Of a stretch of DNA of 64,000 nt, positions 45,884-55,572 are shown piece by piece; position 1 is the stretch's first letter; the number at the start of each line of letters is the position of its first letter. The translations under genes were made by a program, and so were the position numbers. The notes below the pieces were generated by a model, which saw only the letters and a program-made list of their open reading frames with translations, ran no database searches and was not told the DNA's origin. The stretch comes from Pratylenchus scribneri (lineage: Eukaryota > Nematoda > Chromadorea > Rhabditida > Pratylenchidae). The stretch lies in assembly GCA_030063045.1 (NCBI GenBank), contig JAQSEB010000046.1:1798001-1862000 (forward strand). Reading direction: 5' to 3'.

Positions 45884-46736
45884 CTCTCCACCCTAAAGAT
45901 TTAATTCGCAATTACAGTTTTTACAATTCCTAAATGGATTAACCCATTCAAAATGCTTATTACATAATTTGAATAAAATAAAAACTGAAAGTTGTCTTCT
46001 TAATGGCCGTTATAAAATTAAATTACAATATATTTTTAATTGTATCAGTATAGATTCAACGAAACATTTTCAATTTTAATTTATACCCTAGGTCATTTAA
46101 AATATTTTTTTAATTGTTCTAGTCATGTTCTGTTAATTATAATTATTTTAATTTCTAAAATCTCAATCAAAAAGTTGTTGGAATTTTTTAAAACTCCATT
46201 TATTTTTGTCAAAATTTGCTATGATTGTCTCCGTACGCGATCAATATCTGAATAGGCAAAGGGTCGTGCAAATGTGGGCGTTACTTGATTAGTGCAAATG
46301 TGGGCGTTTTCGTCTTATAATAAATCAGAAACCAGTTTTAGACCCGTCAAACCTTATACCATTTTGTAAATCTCATAAAGACACGAGACTGGAATCAGTG
46401 GCCCAAGGCTGAGATTCTGATGGACTCTTGATTTTGCAGCATTTGCACCTAATTCATTCAATCTTGTTGTTGATTGCTGATCGAGGTTGGATATTCAGTT
46501 CAGCTTCAAGCAAATTTTTTGAATAAGGGGCAAATCTCATTGTGCCTTTCCCTTCCAACTAGGGTTTTGACCCCGTAGTCCGGGGATATGCTAGAATTTG
46601 ATCTTTAATATAATATTTAAATTAAATTGGATTTAACGTATTTACCGAAAATTGGATGAACAAATAAAAAGATAAAAGAGAAATTGATTCTGTCAACATT
46701 TATTTCTTGTTCGTCAAATTTTTTATTTTGTCTAAT
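45884..46736. other. Intergenic with MITE fragment
   Basis: About 46265-46390 contains two GTGCAAATGTGGGCG units and the TTAGACCCGTCAAACCTTAT / CCATTTTGTAAATCTCAT stretch of the 25866-26185 element, so a truncated copy. About 46390-46620 is GC-richer unique DNA; no tRNA fold could be built there. No gene seen. Confidence 0.45.
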
Positions 46737-48288
46737 CTATTTGTGTCCTACATGCTTTCCTCTTGTATACAAACATCCATTTGCATTCAAATAAATTCCT
46801 TTAATTGAGCATTTTCTACCAGTGGTCTTTCCCTTTTGGCAATGCAAATATAAATTTTGTTTTCTATGGAGAGTTGAAAAGCCAAATTTACTTAGCAATA
46901 TCCCATTTCGAATGTCATGTTTGCCTATTTTTGAATGAAAATGCCACACATTGCCACGATGATCCACATAATCTTCGCCTTTATTTTGTGGTATTTTCTA
47001 AAGAATTTATTTTTATAATTTAAATATAAAATTATTTCCCCGATAAATTACCGTTCTTTTTGTGTGTTCGTGTTCTCCTCGTGTGTAAAAATTTCCATTT
47101 GATTTCAAATAAATTCCAACAAAATGGCATCTTCCACCAGCGGGATTCATTTTTTGGCAACGTAGATGTATTATATTTGGATATTCACTAATTCCGCTTA
47201 ACTCAAATTTGTTGCGGAATATTTCATGAGAAATATTTTTGCCAATGTTTGCATGAAAGGCCCACGATTTTCCCAAATGATCAACATAATCTTTTTCAAG
47301 TGTTGATAGCTGATTTTAATTAATTTAAAAAATATAAATTAAAATATTTCAAAAATAATTTATTAATTACAATTTATATTATTGAAATAAGTAAATTAGC
47401 AAAACCATTAATTCATTAGTCTTCACAGTTATTTTATCGAGAGCCTTTTTTGTCGACTCATAACGCAGCAAAGAAGAAAAATCGTTTGATGCAATCTTAT
47501 AAACAATGATAGAATTATCAGATATCTCTATATATATATAAGGAATTTTGAATAATTTTTTCACTTTTTAGACTTTAAATCAATTAAATTTTGGATAAAG
47601 AACTCGCAAATTTATTCAATTATAACGATTGCATCAAAGGGATTCTTCTTTGCTTTATGAGTCGTCAAAATAGCTGGCAATTAAATGACTCATACCACTA
47701 GAAAAGTCAATATTACAATTAACGAACAATGCAAATAAAGCCTAATTTATTTTTCCCAGTCATTTCAAAAATGCACCAAATCAATAATTTTTAAAATATA
47801 ATTTAAAAAAATAGAGAAATTTATTAGTAATATTTTAATTTATGAAGATTACACTTACTTTTTCTTCCCTTTTCAGTGGATTATTTTTCCCATTTTCCAT
47901 TTCATGATTGTGTTTATTTCGTGTATAGACGATTGAACATGACTTCAGAAAAATTGCCTTGAATTGGCATTCTTTGATTTTGCAATTGAATTGACGAGTC
48001 AATTTTTCCTCCTTTCCAACAATCATTCCACCCATTTTTTGGCACCATTTCTTCAAATGTTTTTCATCCCGAATTTTGCAATCAAATTCCCAACATTTTC
48101 CGGAATTATCCATAAAGTCGGGTTCATCATCTTCATAATCCGTATTATCTTCATTCACTTCTTCATCAAGCTGTGCCTTTTCTTCATTATCTATAATAAA
48201 ATTAAATTTCAATTAAAATTAATAATCTATTTTTACCATTATTACCAATATGAATATTTTTATTTTTGAATCCAGCTTCCAAATTCAT
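46737..48288 (-). CDS. Three-repeat FLYWCH-like zinc-finger protein, 300 aa
   Basis: Four minus-strand exons (48237-48288, 47859-48190, 47052-47309, 46737-46997) total 903 nt in frame. After an acidic N-terminal part (DEEVNEDNTDYEDDEPDF) come three tandem ~75-residue units, roughly one per exon. Each opens with D(Y/F)(V/M)D(H/N)xGxxWxF and closes with a Cys-Cys-His-His pattern and YTRxxH: FNCKIKECQFKAIFLK..YTRNKHNHE, LRCQKMNPAGGRCHFVGIYL..YTRGEHEHTK, LHCQKGKTTGRKCSIKGIYL..YTRGKHVGHK. C-x(4-9)-C-x(16-17)-H-x(1-2)-H with a preceding aromatic core resembles FLYWCH or WRKY-GCM-type zinc fingers, which bind DNA. The repeats must have arisen by exon duplication. Intron 2 contains a degenerate Mutator-like MITE. 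Family assignment is moderate; gene structure is strong. Confidence 0.8.
47440..47700. mobile_element. Degenerate inverted-repeat element in zinc-finger gene intron
   Basis: Inverted blocks GACTCATAA..GCAAAGAAGAA..TTTGATGCAATC at about 47453-47495 and their complement (GATTGCATCAAAGGG, TTCTTCTTTGCT, TATGAGTCGTC) at about 47628-47672. The core resembles the inner arms of 28603-28989, but the outer CGTTTCAGTGCC ends are missing. Confidence 0.5.
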
Positions 48289-49091
48289 TTTGTTCGAAAT
48301 TCTTCCTTTGGAATGAGAATTCGAATAGATTCTAATTTTCAATTAAGAAATTTGGCTTCCAAAATATGAAAAATTAACTTTCAAAATTTTATCTATATAA
48401 TAAAAAACAAAAAAATATTCATTAAAAATCCAAGCCAATGAAGAGAAAAAAAAGGAAAGAATGGGAAAAAATCCTCAATCGTAATGAAATAAATGTCTTC
48501 TTTATATTAAACTTGGGTCATTTCATTAGTCAAATTCAAATTCTAACGTCATTTTCCCAGCAATATTCACTCACCGTTCTTGCCTTAATCCTCATCCAAA
48601 TTTCAAATAGTCCAATATATAAAAAAATTAAATCTGAAAGAAGAAACAACAAAGAACACAAAAGGATACTCAATATTTTAAGATTAATGCCCTCTGGAAA
48701 TTTTCCATTTTAGGAGTTCGCCTCCGGCAATTAAGTTTCCCTTAGCAAAATAAAATTCAAATAATTTTCCTTCCGACTCAATTGTTCTCAAATTAGTTTT
48801 TTGCCTCCTCCATATTCCATGTCCATTCGCCATACAATAAAAGATAAAAAAAAACTGATTGATGGAATTGCCTTATTTCAAATTTACTTCACAATTATTT
48901 ATTTTTTACCAATTCTACGCCAAATTCATCTTTTAAAATATTAAAATAAAAGTACATAATTTGAAATTTATCTATTTTTTAATTAAAGATTTATTTTAAT
49001 AAATTATCGCTACTGATTCTTGCTATATATTTTGAGCAAATTGATTAGTGTAAAAATAATTATTTTCAATTGCCGTAACAAAAATAGCCAA
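48289..49091. other. Intergenic, no gene seen
   Basis: Contains a 91-codon frame at 48438-48713 without domain or conservation to other copies here, so not called. Some words recall the dispersed repeats. The segment just before 49092 is presumably the promoter of the next SPRY-family copy. Confidence 0.35.
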
Positions 49092-50402
49092 ATGAATCAA
49101 CAAAATAAGCAACAAACATTCGTAAAAGAGTGGAATGAGATGGTCAACATAGAGGTTAAAATGCAGGTGGAAATGGCTACAAAAAAGCGTAAAATGGTGG
49201 ATGATATTATTATGGGAATGAATGAAAATGATGAGAAAATTGTCAAATTGGAAAAAGAAAATCAAGCATTAAAAGAAAAAATGACAAAAATGAAGGCCTT
49301 TTATATGAAAGAGGTTGGCCAATTTTTAAAATTGGTACAAATATTCTTAACTTTCTTTCAGTTAAAAGCACTTTATCGTCGTAGATTACCGATTGAATTG
49401 TTGAATGCATTGTTCGGTTCAATGCCATTGGAAAATGCCTTTGTGATGCTGGTTAAAATGCCAAATGGCCTTTTAGCAAGGAATGTTCTAAAAATGATCA
49501 ATGACAGAGAAATAGTTAATTAATTGTTGAAAATATTAATAATTATTAATTTTAAGGCGATAAAGAACAATGAATGGAATTTTAGTAATTGTTCACCGAA
49601 TATGACAAATGACAATTTCGGAAGATGGACTCATCGCGAGTGTCATTAGCAGCAATAGACAATATGGTAAAAATTGATAAATAAAAAATTTAATTGCTAT
49701 TTAAAGGATGGAAAACTGTTCGAGCCGCCTTACCAATTCCAACAATATTTTATTTGGGATGCAATAAATCGAAAATATTCTATTTTGAAATGCAAATTCT
49801 CAAAAAACACGCGTATTTTTTTAATTTATTTGAATTTAAATTTATTAAAAAAATAGAATAATAAAATTTATATTCTTTGAAAATTAATTTAAAATATCAA
49901 TAAATTGAGTCCAACGATTAATAAATTATACTTATTTTTAATTCATTTTATTAAAATTTAATGTAATATTCAGAGAAGAAGGCGGCAATAAAATTGGATT
50001 TTGTGACCCTGAATTTCTAGAAGGCAATTGGCTTGGAAATGTCAATTCAATTGGAATTTGGTACAAGAGAGCAATGTGGATTGATGGACGCTACACCAAA
50101 TTAGAAAATGCTGGAGGATATTTTGTAGAAGGTGACACAATTGGCATTGGCATAATTCGTTCCCGGAAAAATTCGTCAATGAAATGTTTTGCTACATGCA
50201 ATGGCGAATTCTTGGGTAAAAATATTTCAAAGTTAATAATTTAAAATTATTATTCAATTCAGGAATTATTGAATTACCTGCAAAATTTGCAACTCTTCAA
50301 CTTTATCCTGCTACTGCTATGTACTTTTATGGCGATTCTATTCGCGCAAATTTTGGGAAAGAAGAATGGTGCTTTAAACAATTCGACCAACTTCTCAAAT
50401 GA
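49092..50402 (+). pseudogene. Full-length coiled coil/F-box-like/SPRY copy with 7-nt frameshift
   Basis: All six exons are recognisable. Exon 1 (49092-49313) is a coiled coil containing MATKKRKMVDDIIMGMNEND; exon 2 (from 49362) has RRRLPIELLNALFGSMPLEN and LLARNVLKMIND; its usual GAG-GT donor is changed to GAAATA-GTTAAT. Exon 3 (from 49557) has a tandem duplication GACAAATGACAA that adds seven bases before ISEDGLIA and shifts the frame. Exons 4-6 are open: VRAALPIP, IFYFEMQIL, IGFCDPEFLEGNWLG, NSIGIWYKRAMWIDG, VEGDTIGIGI, MKCFATCNGEFLG, DSIRANFGKEEWCFKQFDQL, stop 50402. A different splice pattern might bypass the shift, so loss of function is likely but not certain. Confidence 0.75.
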
Positions 50403-50585
50403 TGTGGAATGGAATGGAATGGAATAATTAAATTTGAGAAGAAAAATGGAATATTATTCTTTGGAAAATTTATTGAAATTATTTGTTATAACGGAAGATT
50501 AATGAAATTAAATTTTCATTTTTTATCAAAAATTGAATAATTTTATCAATTAAATATTCCTATCATCCATCTTTTATTCCAATTT

Positions 50586-50879
50586 CTATCCTGATCCGCA
50601 TACACCGATAGGACTTGGAGGATTTTTTGTGCACTGAAAAATAAATAAAATGAAAAAATTATTGAATAATTTTAAAAATCTTACACAATCGCAAAATTCT
50701 TTTGCGCCATTGCATTGTGGTGCATTTCTATAGCATTGCAGATCGCAACTTTCGCATATATCAGCGCAAAGACATTTGGGATTAGATTTGCATGCTACAC
50801 AGCTATATTCAGCATTGACCTGCTGAGCAAGCAGAAAAATTGCCAATAAAGTAATCAGCATAAATTTAGAAATGAACAT
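50586..50879 (-). CDS. Secreted 12-cysteine peptide, 80 aa
   Basis: Two minus-strand exons, 50685-50879 and 50586-50633, with GTAAGA donor and TTTCAG acceptor, phase 0. The start was chosen so that a normal signal peptide results: MFISKFMLITLLAIFLLAQQ followed by VNA, cleavage before EYS. The mature part of about 57 residues has 12 cysteines: SCVACKSNPKCLCADICESC, DLQCYRNAPQCNGAKEFCDC, then CTKNPPSPIGVC. This permits six disulfides. I do not recognise the family; the spacing is not that of the peptides at 44690 or 63092. Secreted cysteine-rich proteins of this size are common effector candidates in parasitic nematodes, but nothing here shows the tissue of expression. Confidence 0.75.
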   Translation of the reverse strand: MFISKFMLITLLAIFLLAQQVNAEYSCVACKSNPKCLCADICESCDLQCYRNAPQCNGAKEFCDCVRFLKLFNNFFILFIFQCTKNPPSPIGVCGSG

Positions 50880-52344
50880 TATACAAATTGCTGCTTGTCT
50901 AAAATTTTCTATATATAATATATCACTAAAAGAATAAAAATGCAATTAGAAATGAAATGAAATTAAGTATAATTTAAAATAATTTATTTTGGTTGGGTTT
51001 TTGCCCACCAATCTCATAAAAATTTTAACGGAGAACATTGACAAAAAGGAATCTAATCAATAATATTTGAATTTGAATGATGTTTATAAATATTTTTCAA
51101 AAATTTCTGATTATGTTCGGAACAAAAAAAAATTAAAACATGTTTTTAGAGAAAAACCTTTTTATTAATACCATTGTTTGGCAAAGTTTCTCTAAAAAAT
51201 TGTGGGGAAAAAACTAAAGCATCACATAAATATAAAGAGACCTTGGTTATATCTACTGAGTCGTGTTGAATGGTGTTTTTATTTCCACTTATATATGGTT
51301 TTTAAACAGGAAAAAAAACATGGAATATTGATATGTGACAATAATAGAGAATTGCATTAAAATATTCAAAATCTTATGTTTACATTTCACAGCTAAAACT
51401 CATATTGCTTACGCAAATGATCAAGTGGAAATGGTACAATTGTTCCTATTAGGATTTGAATAATCAAGAAAATCGGCAAATTCATTTCCTGGTCAACAAT
51501 ATTTTTACCAACGTATACAAAAATTATCCCGTATTTGCCACATTTCACCATCCAATTCTACTAATTTTCTAATATTTTCCATCGTAAAACTGTCAATAAA
51601 TTATGCAAATCTCATGGCAATTGAATAATGGTTGAAAGAGGAAATTTGTTGACATTGACACAAGCATATGTTCGTCGTGATTGGATCAATCCGTATTTAT
51701 TTTTATTCGAGATTCTGGCGGAATTATTAATATTAAAATTATAATATTATGAATGATAAAAAAACATAGATACAAATTTGGGAATTTTCACACATTTTTG
51801 AGAACATTTTTATGAAATTTTCTTATTAGGGAAATTGCTTAATGTCCCCATGGAAAATTTCTTCTCTATAAAATGGGGGTCTTTGGTCAAAATTGTTCTA
51901 AAATGGCCTAACAATATTAAATTTTTCGGCATTTTCTTCATCATCAGAGCAAAATAAATCTTCTAATATTATTTCCATAGGCGAAATTTCCAATAAAGGT
52001 AAAAGATGTTCGCTCAAATTTCCCCATGGCAAAATATAATTTGAAATTTTGTAGAGGCAATTTGTCCTAACATTTTCAACTAAACAACACATTCTATGTT
52101 TGTTATGTAATTTGGTCAGTCCATCACAGAAAAAATAAGACGGGATTTATAATTCAATTAATTGGAGGAGAATGAGGGAGTGGGAGTGCATATTTTTTAC
52201 AATTACTTCTATTAATTTTACCAAAAATTTTAAACTTGTGAAAATATTAACAATTTTAATTTAGAATTTTAATTTAAATTAAATTGGCTTTATCGCATTT
52301 TTGAAAAATGGATGCATAAAAAATTAAATAATAATTCAACGACA
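50880..52344. other. Intergenic, no gene seen
   Basis: AT-rich. About 51830-52100 holds repeat-like words (CCCCATGGAAAATTTC, CCCCATGGCAAAATAT) and a 64-codon minus-strand frame with no recognisable domain, not called. Confidence 0.35.
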
Positions 52345-52521
52345 ATTTGATATGTGCGTTTTTAAGAGACGCATCGATTGGTAAATATTTTGTCATAGTT
52401 TAAACAAAATTTAAGGTATTAAATCATTTAAACCATCAATGGGGTTTGGTTCAAAACCAATTAACTCATGACAAATTATATACCAATCTACGTGCCTTGA
52501 CGAGATCTATCCAATGGTATA
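52345..52521. mobile_element. Copy of the 25866-26185 inverted-repeat family
   Basis: Contains GACGCATCGATTGGTAAAT, TTTGTCATAGTTT and the inverted partner CATGACAAATTATATACCA, GACGAGATCTA, matching the inner arms of the 25866 element. A further partial copy is at about 58540-58640. Confidence 0.5.
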
Positions 52522-52762
52522 TACCGTAAAAATTCTAATAGAAGCCCCCGCTCTAGTAGAAGCCCCCGCTCTAATAGAAGCCCCCCTTTCCATTGAAAAA
52601 ATTTTTTTCACAAATAACCAATTTTAAGCGAAATTAAGCCGAAAAAGCCGAAATTAAGCCGATATAAGCATTTTTTGTTTCACAAAAATTCCGAAAATTT
52701 CCCACCTCGGAGGGTCTCTGAAATTTATAAGCCCTGGGGCTTCTATTAGAAGTTTTACGGTA
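52522..52762. mobile_element. 241-bp MITE with 27-bp terminal inverted repeats
   Basis: The left end TACCGTAAAAATTCTAATAG followed by AAGCCCC and the right end GGGGCTTCTATTAGAAG followed by TTTTACGGTA are inverted with one mismatch. Next to the left end CTCTA(A/G)TAGAAGCCCCC is repeated in tandem. Both ends start with TA, which may be the duplicated target as in Tc1/mariner elements. It lies directly against the 52345-52521 element, so insertion of one into or beside the other is likely. Confidence 0.75.
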
Positions 52763-53144
52763 GTTTGTGAATACTTTTCGACATTTTCAATGTTTTTTTT
52801 TCTACATTTTAAATATTTCCCATTTATTATTTTATGTTAAAAGTTAAAAATCATAATGGGAGATTAACATTTTATTGTTGTCCCATATCTTCATTCTCCT
52901 CATCGCTGGAATCAATTCTATTTACTGTTTTTGGCTGTTCTTCGTCGTCATCATCCGAATTTTCAATTTGTTTTCCTGGCTTTTTCGGTGATTTTGTCAT
53001 TTATATTGAATCAAAAATTAGATTAGGAATTAAAAAAATTGATCGATATCTGAAGAAAACAAAATAAATACGAAAAATATTTGCTAATTTCAAACTTTAA
53101 TAGTAAATAAAATGACACATCAGTTCAAAAATTAATTCATAAAA
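52763..53144. other. Spacer, no gene seen
   Basis: AT-rich 3' flank of the first PUR-like copy. A minus-strand stretch around 52870-53000 is rich in acidic codons (ENSDDDDEEQPKT-like) and may be a remnant exon, but no splice structure supports it. Confidence 0.35.
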
Positions 53145-55388
53145 TCAATATCGAAAAGGAATATTTCTCTTTTCCGCCAATTTTCGATATTTTTCCTCAT
53201 AATCTTCTTCAAAATCAAAAAGTGAGCGCATTTTTCTTCCTGAAGCAGCTATCAACGGATCCAGCAATAGTTCATCATCTCCGATGATATCTTCATTAAT
53301 GAGATCTTCATCAGCGATAATCTTCGTCCATTTTCGTTTGCTTGTGTTTTTGTTGGACGGCAAGAGGTTTTGGCATCCTTTGCTTTTTATAACCGCTTTG
53401 ATTGGAATTTTGTATTTTGTTCGCCATTTTTGGATATAATTTAAAAGTTGAGGAATTTTTGTTAACAAATTGTGGCCGCATTCCTTTGTGTTTTAAACTA
53501 TGACCAGAAGAAATGCTATTTGGAAGAGATGGAGCATGGATGAGAGCTTAATAGTGGAAAAATATTAAACAAATGAATAGGGAATTATAGAAAAATCGAT
53601 GAGTTAAGAATTTCTGGTTGTATATTTTAGTGAGACCAATTCAAATTTCAGAATAAAATCAATTTTTTTTGAAGGATTTTATACACATAAAATGTTCTAT
53701 AATCATTATTCGTTAATAATTCCGCTTCTTTTAACCAAATAATTACATCTATCTATTTAAACTTAAATGATTCCAAAAAGATTTAGTTTGTCTTTTTTTA
53801 ATATCAGACTAATATAACATACTTTTAGGGAAGAATTTTTGAGGAATTTGGGTGGGTGACTCCTTCACAATTTCTTCAGTTCCATCATATTTTTCCAGCA
53901 TTTCGGCCATTTGATTGCGCAACCAAGGCAATGCTTGCAATGGTAAAATCATCCAGTAGGTTTCGTGTTCACTGATTTTATTGTAGGCCAAAAGTCCAAA
54001 TTTTATTTTGTGTCCATCGGGAATAAACAATAATTCCAATTGAAATTTATGATGTTTACCCAGCAATTCGATACTTTTCAATTTGGATACATTCTTTGTT
54101 TTTCGGCGATTATTGACAATTTCGATCGTTGATTTGGGATCTAAATAAAAAAATCAGGGATATTTATTAACTTGAATTTAAATAATTTAAAAAGGAAAGA
54201 TAAAAAGCAAAAACCATGTCATCGGTAAGTTCAATGCCAAAATTGATTTTTGCACATTATTTTTGTCAGAGAAGAAGGAAAAAGTTAGAATTTCGAAAAA
54301 CTAAATATAGGGTAGAGGCATCATGAATTTGGGGATAGGGGTTAAGGCTTAGGTTTTTGCTCTGCTTTTCATCGAAATAATGTGTAAAAATCAATTTTTC
54401 TGACAATAAAGAATTTGAATTTCATTATCGATTAAAAGAAACTTTCAAAATTGTAAAGTGCTTTTTTTTGTTCCAAATTGGAATTTTCATGCTTTCGTTC
54501 GAAAAATTTATTGAATAAACCTTGAGTTTGCAATTTTTGTTCAAAATTTTCCGTCGCCAATTCTCCAATGAGTTGGTCCAATAAGCCAATAAATGCATAG
54601 GAATCTTGCGGAACCAGAATTTTGGTATAACTATTTTTTTGGTCATCATGATTTTTAAACAACTGTAATTTATTTCACTAGTTACTTGAAACATTACTAA
54701 TATTAACCGTAATATAAAAGAAATGTTGGCCGCTTTTCCCCCTTTCTAATTTCAGTTTCAATCTCAAATTTTTTTTATTGTCCAATTCAAGCCATCTAGT
54801 CTCCAAAATAAAATGTTTGCCAAGGCGATTTTCCGCCCTTTCCAAACGCTGTTGTTCTTTTTGCTCGACCACATTATTTATTGGTGTTTCAGGCGATAAA
54901 ATGGTCGAAGAAGAGTTTGCATTCTCGACTGGAAGAGAATGAGGACCATCACTATTTCCACTGCAGAATTGATTGTATTGGCATAACTGAAAGAATAAAT
55001 TGTTTGAAACATTCTATAATATTAATTATAACCAGACTGATATACTCTCAATGTTTTTATGACTATTATGAATATAGGCTCATTATTAATCAAATAAATG
55101 CCATTAATTAATGGATTTTGCAATTATTGTTTATTAGGAAAAATATATTCTATAGTTCATAAAATTGAATCAATGCTTATATTTGTACATTATAATTTGT
55201 TGTATAGTTATATAAAATATTTGAACTTTGAAGATTAAAACCTCTTGATGTTTGTATTGAATAATGCAAGGGCAGTCCTTTCGACTTTGGGTTGTTGATA
55301 ATTTTTGCCAATTCGAGAAGAGACCTTTGCCATTAATAAATTTATTGATGTGGAATATTTGTTGACGAAAATGGAATCTGTGAAACAT
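53145..55388 (-). pseudogene. PUR-like two-repeat protein, copy 1, C-terminal frameshift
   Basis: Five exons (55242-55388, 54708-54986, 54521-54662, 53823-54140, 53145-53546) as in the intact copies. Exon 1 is an Arg/His-rich N terminus (MFHRFHFRQQIFHINKFING). Exons 2-3 encode the first repeat: CQYNQFCSG, LRLKLKLERGKSGQHFFYIT, ILVPQDSYAFIGLLDQLIGE. Exon 4 gives the second: GKHHKFQLELLFIPDGHKIK, ILPLQALPWLRNQMAEMLEK. In exon 5 the frame with GMRPQFVNKNSSTFKLYPKM stops at 53311-53313, while the conserved tail (MRSLFDFEEDYEEKYRKLAE) is in another frame, so one indel near 53310-53340 is likely. Tandem with copy 2 on the same strand, about 185 bp apart. Confidence 0.75.
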
Positions 55389-55572
55389 TTTTTGCTTGGC
55401 TTTAAATATTTTAAAATTATTTAGTAAAAATTGGATTAAAAATTTTAAATATAAATGAAAAAAAGAACAAATAAATAGAAAATAAAATTTGTTAAATTTA
55501 AATTTTTAACACCAAATAACAATTGGCTAAATTAACAAAAAAAAAAGTTAATATTTCTTGTTCGTACTAAAT

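Noticed and set aside
46390..46620. tRNA-derived SINE with A and B box
   Set aside because: GGTTTTGACCCCG recalls a B box, but no matching A box or cloverleaf could be built and no second copy is seen.
48438..48713. 91-codon plus-strand frame
   Set aside because: Lysine-rich start and hydrophobic middle expected by chance in AT-rich DNA; no homologous copy in the window.
51898..52092. 64-codon minus-strand frame
   Set aside because: Lies in repeat-like sequence and lacks domain or splice support.
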